Assembly (NCBI GenBank): GCA_003427395.1
Contig: BFEA01000527.1
Span: 927,685-958,030 of the forward strand
Direction of reading: 5' to 3'
Source: Chara braunii
Taxonomy: Eukaryota; Streptophyta; Charophyceae; Charales; Characeae
Length of the DNA stretch: 30,346 nucleotides
The notes beneath the pieces are model-generated. The model did no database searches and was not told the origin of the DNA. It was given only the letters and a program-made list of their open reading frames with translations. Below, in pieces: positions 27,079 to 30,346 of this stretch. The position numbers and the translations under genes are program-made. How positions within the stretch are numbered: the first letter of the stretch is position 1; each line of letters opens with the position of its first letter.

Positions 27079-28288
27079 CTGACTCCCAGGAGCCGCGGGA
27101 CTGGAGGCCGCGGGACCGGAGGGAAACAGAGTAAGGGTAAGAAACGGGTGTGAGAAAAAGGGGGAGAGGGCGACAAGCGCGACAGGTGACGAGCCCTGAA
27201 AGAGGAGGGCAGTCAACAAGTGTGTGTGTGTGAGCGGGAAACGAGACGAGCTTGCAGAGCACGACTGACGTCAACTTTTTTTTGGAACCAGCTTTCGCTC
27301 GCAGTTCGTGAGCGGACCCAGCACTGTCGAATCCCATGACCATTCACGCGCCAGTCAGATCGCTCTCTCACGCCGCCCACAAGGGATGTCGTCATAGTCG
27401 CTCTCCGTAGCGTGCGCTACCTTCGCCTTTCTTAGTTGCCCTCTTACGGGAAGAATGTGAGAAGTATCAGAGAGAGTCGGGCAGTGACGAGATGAGCTTG
27501 AACAAAGGTGAAGGTGGTTGTGCACTCGGAGACAGCCACTTTGCAGTCGACGCGTGGCGTGCGACTCGGGACCCCGTTCCATCCAGCGTTGGAGTGGTCA
27601 GAGAAGGGCAAGGCGGTTGTACGGTGGTTGACTACACTTGAAAAGCGGGCGGAGCAACACGGAGAAGGGGCTGAGTGTGTGGAAAAGCTAAAGAGAGAAC
27701 TTCATCCTGGAGAACGCACGAGTAGGAAGAGTGCGAGCAGGGTGAGCCACTTTGCAAGATATGGTTGATGTCAACCGCGATCACTGCGCTCAATCGCGGT
27801 ATCCAGTGTTTGTTCAATTGCAGTAAGTCTCTTATGGTGTAGCTTGGTCAGGAGAAAAAAAGCGTGTGGAGGGAATACACACTGGTGAACGAGCGACGGA
27901 GAGGAGAGAGGCTAAAGTGTGCAATATGGTTGACGTCGCGCTTTATTCTCGTCAAAGCGACAAGAATGATGTCTCCGCACTTTTTAGGCGGGAAGTCTGT
28001 TGTTCCTTTATCGTCTCCATTGCAGTTCAGTCACACGACCACCTACAGGAATCTCGTCAGGGGAGGAGCTGAGAGTGGGGACAGCGAAGGAGGTCTCTTC
28101 CCCTGAGAGCGCTACTGATGCCAATGGTTTCCTATCTTCGCATTCTAAGCGTGATGAGCTCGTCGTTAATACTCAGCAAGATTGAGGGAGAGAAGGTGAG
28201 ACATGAGCGACATTAACAGGGAGAAGTAGGCGAAGCATGAACTCGTTTTATCATGGGTGATGCCCGACATCGGATCTAACAGTGTGAG

Positions 28289-28477
28289 TTGGACGGAAGA
28301 TGGGACCAAGCGTGCAAAGCTGACCGTGTACGTCCATTGCATTTTTGTGTGACCTGGCTCTCCCTTGATGGGATAATTTTGCGACTGAACACAGACCCAG
28401 GAGGCAGGCTTGGGTATCGCATAATAGCTAAGTACGGTGTAATGTTAGGCTGTTTAACACTTTTGATAGCTGGCTAA
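28289..28477 (+). other. 62-aa frame, element 2 copy
   Basis: Counterpart of 15754-15942 with the same start and stop positions. Unrecognised; listed because both copies are open. Confidence 0.25.
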
Positions 28478-29409
28478 TTGTAACCCTTCTGTGGCTAACA
28501 GTGGTTCGTCTGGATTGAGTTCAAAAGGAGCAGCTATCGGAATAGGGGAAGCGTCGAAAGGAAAACAACGAGCTATTCTTTAATAACGATGAATTGATGA
28601 TGGAAGTGTCAAATCCGCATCCCCCTGTTCCGTGCTTTGGTCTTGTGTTAATTCTTTTCGCAACATTATAAGATTGAGTGAGCTGGATTCGGGTTTTTGT
28701 TTGTGATCCGCCAGTCGGAGAAGTTCTTAAAGAGGTAGCTTCTTTGGCTGTTGATTAGTATGATTTGTTTTTTTTTTTTTTTGTTGATTATCTGGTGTGC
28801 TCAGGCTTGCAGTAAACATTCATCTTATGATCAATGTGCAGGCGTAAGTCCGCCTTGAAGAAGGTTGTTTATCTCCTCGCGGAATACTTAATTGATGGAG
28901 ATTTTAAAACCCTTCCCATGAGTTTACTATGTATGGGGAGGAGAGTTATGTGGAGCAACTCGTTCTGAACTTACCCGCTTCCCAGTAAACGGGCAGTGGT
29001 TCGCAGTAAACGAGCGAGTGATCTAAAACTTGGTCGGACTGATAGGGACTAATATTAACCTTTCCCCTGGTTATTAGCATCTCTTGCAACAAATCCTAGA
29101 ACAACCTTAACGAGGGTTAACGCTCAGCATTATTCATGCTTTGTCTTGATGGTTAAGCATGAAAGCTAAAAAAAGCAGGTGTATTTTCCTGTGTGAGCAT
29201 ACCACTTCTCACCCCCTATTGATCCGCAATTTGTGCCCGAAGGGCTGCACTTATCTCAGATGAGTCTCGGGCCAGGAGTTAAGAAGAAAAAGAAGAAAAA
29301 AAAAAAAAGGGGGGGGGGCGCAGATATTTTGGGCGGTCGATGTTGATCTTGTTGTGGGAGATCTCGGAAGTAAGCCGCTATAGATTCATTAAGGTAGGCT
29401 TAAGGGGCT

Positions 29410-29457
29410 ACCTACGCAGCACTCAGTCAAAACTACCTACGCAGCACTTAGTCATGT
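29410..29457. repeat. Short tandem duplication unique to element 2
   Basis: The stretch CTACCTACGCAGCACTYAGTCA occurs twice in tandem here (cut after 20 bases it reads CTACCTACGCAGCACTYAGT), but once in the corresponding place of element 1 (about 14803-14829). It post-dates the split of the two copies. Confidence 0.8.
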
Positions 29458-29813
29458 TCTTGCGGCCTAGTAGAGTCAAGTGACGAGTATATATAAATAT
29501 ATATATATATGTATATATATATATGTGAGTAATACTCATTAGCTACCTCCACCAGACTGAGGAGAGCTTCTGCACCTTTCAACTCAAGGCGTTGGGACTC
29601 GCTTGTCAGTCCCTGTTTCTTGAGTTTAACTGCTGGCAGGCTACCTGCAGGTCTAGTAGATGCCTGATCAACAAGCGTTGGTTCCTACCTCGGAAGACTC
29701 AGGCGGCTGTCCGATCGTCCGAGGACAATACTTGCGCTGGAAGTAAGGTCTAATCGGGACACCCGAGGTATTGAGTTATTCGTTCCTTGAGTGGGACGTG
29801 AAAGTAAGAGGAA

Positions 29814-30059
29814 ATGAAAAAAGAGGAAGTCATAGTGGTAAAGGGTGGAGTAGTTATGGAAAACAAAGGCAATTTGGAGGACGATGCTATTCTGTGGATG
29901 GAAAGCCAGAAGAAGACATTGAGAGAAAATGCAATCTAGAGAGTCCGGGGGGAGAGGTACATCGAATATGTTTCCTATTTTTGTGACCGAAATGGTAAAC
30001 CGCACAGCATTGGCTCATCACTGGAGACAGTGGAGCAGGCCAAAGCGAAGCTCGGGTAA
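29814..30059 (+). pseudogene. ORF H copy in element 2 (family 2, one stop)
   Basis: Same 82-codon frame, ATG and TAA as 14167-14412. One codon (29937-29939) is TAG where element 1 has CAG. The other differences are mostly conservative (for example R to K, M to I, N to E near the start). Position just before the 3' LTR is the same. Confidence 0.5.
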
Positions 30060-30139
30060 CTGCAGAATGTGCCCCGGCTCTTGCTACTGGTAAACCCTGT
30101 TGCCGAAACATTGCTCTGAATCCCATCTTCTATTCAACG

Positions 30140-30346
30140 TGTCTCTTAATCAGACGATCAGGTTTATGACCGACATGCATCAATCAATATGATTTCTGAT
30201 CAGCAACCAATTAATTATCAAGAACCCTCTTTCAACAACTATTGAGATCAATTCTCAGTAGTCTGTCTCCAGAAAACCATCTTCGACGATTATCCAGGTC
30301 AGTTTCCAACAGTTACTCAATCAGCATTCAGCCAGCCTTTGGTCAT
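30140..30346 (+). repeat. Start of the 3' LTR of element 2 (truncated by the window)
   Basis: Begins TGTCTCTTAATC on the plus strand, the reverse complement of the outer LTR ends at 14086 and 24626. The remaining LTR, about 2.4 kb, would lie to the right. Confidence 0.82.

Larger units (their letters stand above)
25129..27778. other. Unassigned sequence between LTR fragment and inverted arm
   Basis: Apart from an A-run (about 25208-25227), the (ATT)n run, a short (TG)n near 27220 and one possible ORF (26617-27078), I see no recognisable gene. No LINE sequence appears, although the 5' half of the interrupted LINE would be expected on this side of element 1. It may be the 5' or internal part of element 2. 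Confidence 0.45.
27779..30346 (+). mobile_element. 3' end of a second LTR element (element 2), inverted relative to element 1
   Basis: Reverse-complement copy of 13880-16452: segment X with 62-aa frame, polypurine tract (about 29280-29319), (TA)n (29488-29525) and ORF H, followed by an LTR start at about 30140 that continues past the window. Its left edge coincides with the point where the RT of element 1 breaks off; no RT precedes it here. An 8-bp inverted repeat (27774-27781 with 27793-27800) sits at this edge. Confidence 0.88.

Noticed and set aside
27508-27768. 86-aa plus-strand frame before the inverted arm
   Set aside because: No motif, no second copy, and charged composition typical of chance frames in this purine-rich stretch.

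Overview
The window is a repeat-dense eukaryotic stretch. It consists of nested, decaying transposable elements, and I see no convincing host gene. The 18 bases at 22022-22039 equal the acceptor 3' end, CCA included, of a land-plant-type tRNA-Asp. That is the primer-binding site of the main LTR element, and together with L1-like and Ty3/Gypsy relatives it points to the green-plant lineage. A streptophyte (charophyte) alga with a large genome is my best guess, with low confidence. A Nextera mate-pair junction adapter (563-600) remains in the assembly, so this is a short-read draft.

Layout. 1-1530: (GA)n, an adapter artefact flanked by a 181-bp direct repeat, and unassigned sequence with a 32-bp inverted repeat. 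1531-4623: 3' half of an L1-like LINE on the minus strand (RT, zinc-finger-like C-terminus, 3' UTR, A-rich tail), with three in-frame stops and a lost catalytic Asp. It is cut at 4624 by a minus-strand Ty3/Gypsy-like element (element 1, 4624-24626). Its 3' LTR is 4624-6622 plus 13483-14086. That LTR is split by a 6.86-kb insertion with 230-bp terminal inverted repeats (6623-13482), which holds no recognisable transposase but two unusual hairpin-repeat arrays. The internal region (14087-22043) holds, in sense order, PBS, five small ORFs, gag, a pre-protease ORF, protease, a truncated RT, then a 2.4-kb non-pol segment ending in another small ORF. The 5' LTR is 22044-24626, followed by a fragment of a further LTR (24630-25128).

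25129-27778 is unassigned and holds one possible ORF. 27779-30346 is an inverted copy of 13880-16452: the 3' end of a second element of the same family (element 2) in plus orientation, with its LTR starting near 30140 and leaving the window.

Most interesting biology: element 1 carries a dispersed set of small paralogous ORFs in its 5' leader, inside the LTR itself, and just before the 3' LTR. By eye they form two families (about 90 aa with a beta-alpha-beta-alpha look, and about 110-210 aa). This is not a standard Ty3/Gypsy layout and I do not recognise the proteins. Most disabling stops that can be compared with a paralogous copy or a clear consensus are C-to-T or G-to-A transitions, as expected of methylated, silenced repeats.
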